Shown: positions 5,842-6,658 of the stretch, piece after piece
Layout: every line of letters starts with the position of its first letter
Position numbering within the stretch: the first letter of the stretch is position 1
Source of the DNA: Gemmatimonadota bacterium
Lineage (GTDB): Bacteria; Gemmatimonadota; Gemmatimonadetes; Longimicrobiales; RSA9
NCBI GenBank assembly: GCA_012027055.1
Contig: VEPF01000203.1
Span: 1 to 6,658 of the forward strand
Length of the DNA stretch: 6,658 bases
Direction of reading: 5' to 3'
Translations under genes and position numbers: made by a program
Notes under the pieces: generated by a model
Database searches by the model: none
Told to the model about the DNA's origin: nothing
Seen by the model: the letters and a program-made list of their open reading frames with translations, nothing else

Positions 5842-6658
5842 TCAGCGGCTCGTGTACTGGTGCACGAACTCCGCCACCGCCCGCACCACCTCGTGATCCG
5901 TTTCCGCGTGCAGCCCGTGGCCGCAGTTGAAGATGTGTCCGGGCCGGCCGGCCACGCGGTCCAGGATCTCTCTGGTGCGCTGGAGCGCGTACTCCTTCCC
6001 GGCGAGGAGCGCGGCGGGGTCGAGGTTTCCCTGGATGGCGCGGCCCTCACCGATGATGTCCCAGGCCTGGTCGATGGGCAGCCGCCAGTCCACACTGATG
6101 CAATCGCCGCCTGCGTCCGCGACCAGCGGCAATAACGCGGGATTCCCCGTGAAGAAGTTGATGGATGGCACCTCCGCCCGCTCCAGCCGGTGGAATATGG
6201 TGCGCATGTGCGGCAGCACGAACTCGCGGTAATCCTCGACGGAAAGGCTGCCGGCCCAGGAATCGAACACCTGCACCGCGGCCGCGCCCGCCTCGTGCTG
6301 GGCGACCGCGAAGTCGCCCATGTGCGTCGCCCAGAAATCGGCCAGCTCGTGCCAGGCAACGGGGTGTTGCCACATGAAGGCCTTGAGCGCGGCCAGCTCG
6401 CGGCCGCGGCCGCCGCGCAGCAGGTAGGAGGCGAGGGTGAGCGGCGCGCCCACGAAGCCGAGGATCGGGACATCGACCTGGCTCACGAGCAGGCGGATCT
6501 GCTCGAGGACGTAGGCGAGCGTGACGCGGGGATCGAACGGAGTCAGCCGGGCGACGTCGTCCGGCCCCTCGATCGGGTTCAGCACCGCCGGCCCGGTGCC
6601 CTTCCGCGTGTCGCGCAGGAAGCCGGCGCCGGAGTAAGGGGAGGACAGGTCGGTGGAG
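5842..6658 (-). CDS. hemE: Uroporphyrinogen decarboxylase HemE, N-terminus beyond the window
   Basis: The enzyme removes four carboxyl groups from the acetate side chains of uroporphyrinogen III to give coproporphyrinogen III, a cytoplasmic step of haem synthesis. Reading leftward, 272 codons are open from the right edge to the TGA at 5842-5844. The visible part matches the C-terminal three quarters of HemE (usual length about 340-360): GFVGAPLTLASYLL with the conserved substrate-contacting Tyr (visible residue 78), VQVFDSWAG (129-136), DYREFVLP, GGDCISVDWRLP, GNLDPAALL, and HIFNCGHGL (241-249) with the conserved active-site-region His (247). The N-terminal RQAGR and SDIL motifs would lie outside. 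An in-frame GTG at 6583-6585 is internal, because conserved-length sequence continues upstream to the edge. After the Tyr, RGGRG replaces the more usual EGGGS/EGGPS. The next gene downstream appears to have its own promoter, so co-transcription is not required. Confidence 0.93.
   Translation of the reverse strand, partial: STDLSSPYSGAGFLRDTRKGTGPAVLNPIEGPDDVARLTPFDPRVTLAYVLEQIRLLVSQVDVPILGFVGAPLTLASYLLRGGRGRELAALKAFMWQHPVAWHELADFWATHMGDFAVAQHEAGAAAVQVFDSWAGSLSVEDYREFVLPHMRTIFHRLERAEVPSINFFTGNPALLPLVADAGGDCISVDWRLPIDQAWDIIGEGRAIQGNLDPAALLAGKEYALQRTREILDRVAGRPGHIFNCGHGLHAETDHEVVRAVAEFVHQYTSR

Noticed and set aside
4971..6473. 500-codon minus-strand frame spanning hemE, the spacer and part of the 290-residue protein gene
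   Set aside because: It is out of frame with both real genes, rich in Arg/Ser/Pro, and has no recognisable motif; the hemE motifs all lie in the other frame.
6583..6585. GTG at 6585 as the start of hemE
   Set aside because: The frame continues to the window edge and the protein would lack the N-terminal motifs and about 100 residues of HemE; the true start must lie outside.

Overview
The window looks like chromosomal DNA of a free-living, very GC-rich bacterium, probably a member of the Gemmatimonadota or a close relative. That placement is inference. It rests on the GC content, the strong third-position G/C bias, a TolB-like/TPR protein behind a three-helix membrane module, and a signal peptide ending in His-Ala-Gln. 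No RNA gene, CRISPR array, transposase, phage gene or known defence system is visible.

Layout, left to right. (1) The 5' part of a leftward gene for a secreted DUF1080 / 3-keto-disaccharide hydrolase family protein (1-365), cut by the left edge. (2) A gene-free divergent spacer (366-672) with a nine-G run and several GC-rich inverted repeats. (3) A rightward gene (673-2826) for a single-chain ADP-forming acyl-CoA synthetase of the acetate--CoA ligase family, with both expected phospho-relay histidines visible. (4) A leftward gene (2828-4564) for a membrane protein with a TolB/FlgO-like domain and about eight TPRs; its stop codon lies one base from the stop of the synthetase gene. (5) A leftward gene (4781-5653) whose first ~99 residues are about 84 % identical to those of gene 4, but whose C-terminal domain is unrelated and not recognised. 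(6) The 3' three quarters of hemE, uroporphyrinogen decarboxylase (5842-6658), leftward and cut by the right edge.

The metabolic genes (DUF1080 protein, acyl-CoA synthetase, HemE) are ordinary housekeeping or carbon-metabolism functions and show no operon linkage to each other. The most interesting part is the tandem pair of genes 4 and 5. They share a 297-bp 5' coding segment at roughly 85 % nucleotide identity and what looks like a related promoter and leader, with a conserved ATAATG element 80 and 78 bases from the two start codons and a GGAG ribosome-binding core 9 nt from each start. After the third hydrophobic segment they carry entirely different effector domains. This looks like a reused membrane anchor plus promoter cassette with a swapped output domain. 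The domain in gene 5 has two CX3C cysteine pairs and a faint SGNH-hydrolase-like pattern, and is the best candidate here for something undescribed.
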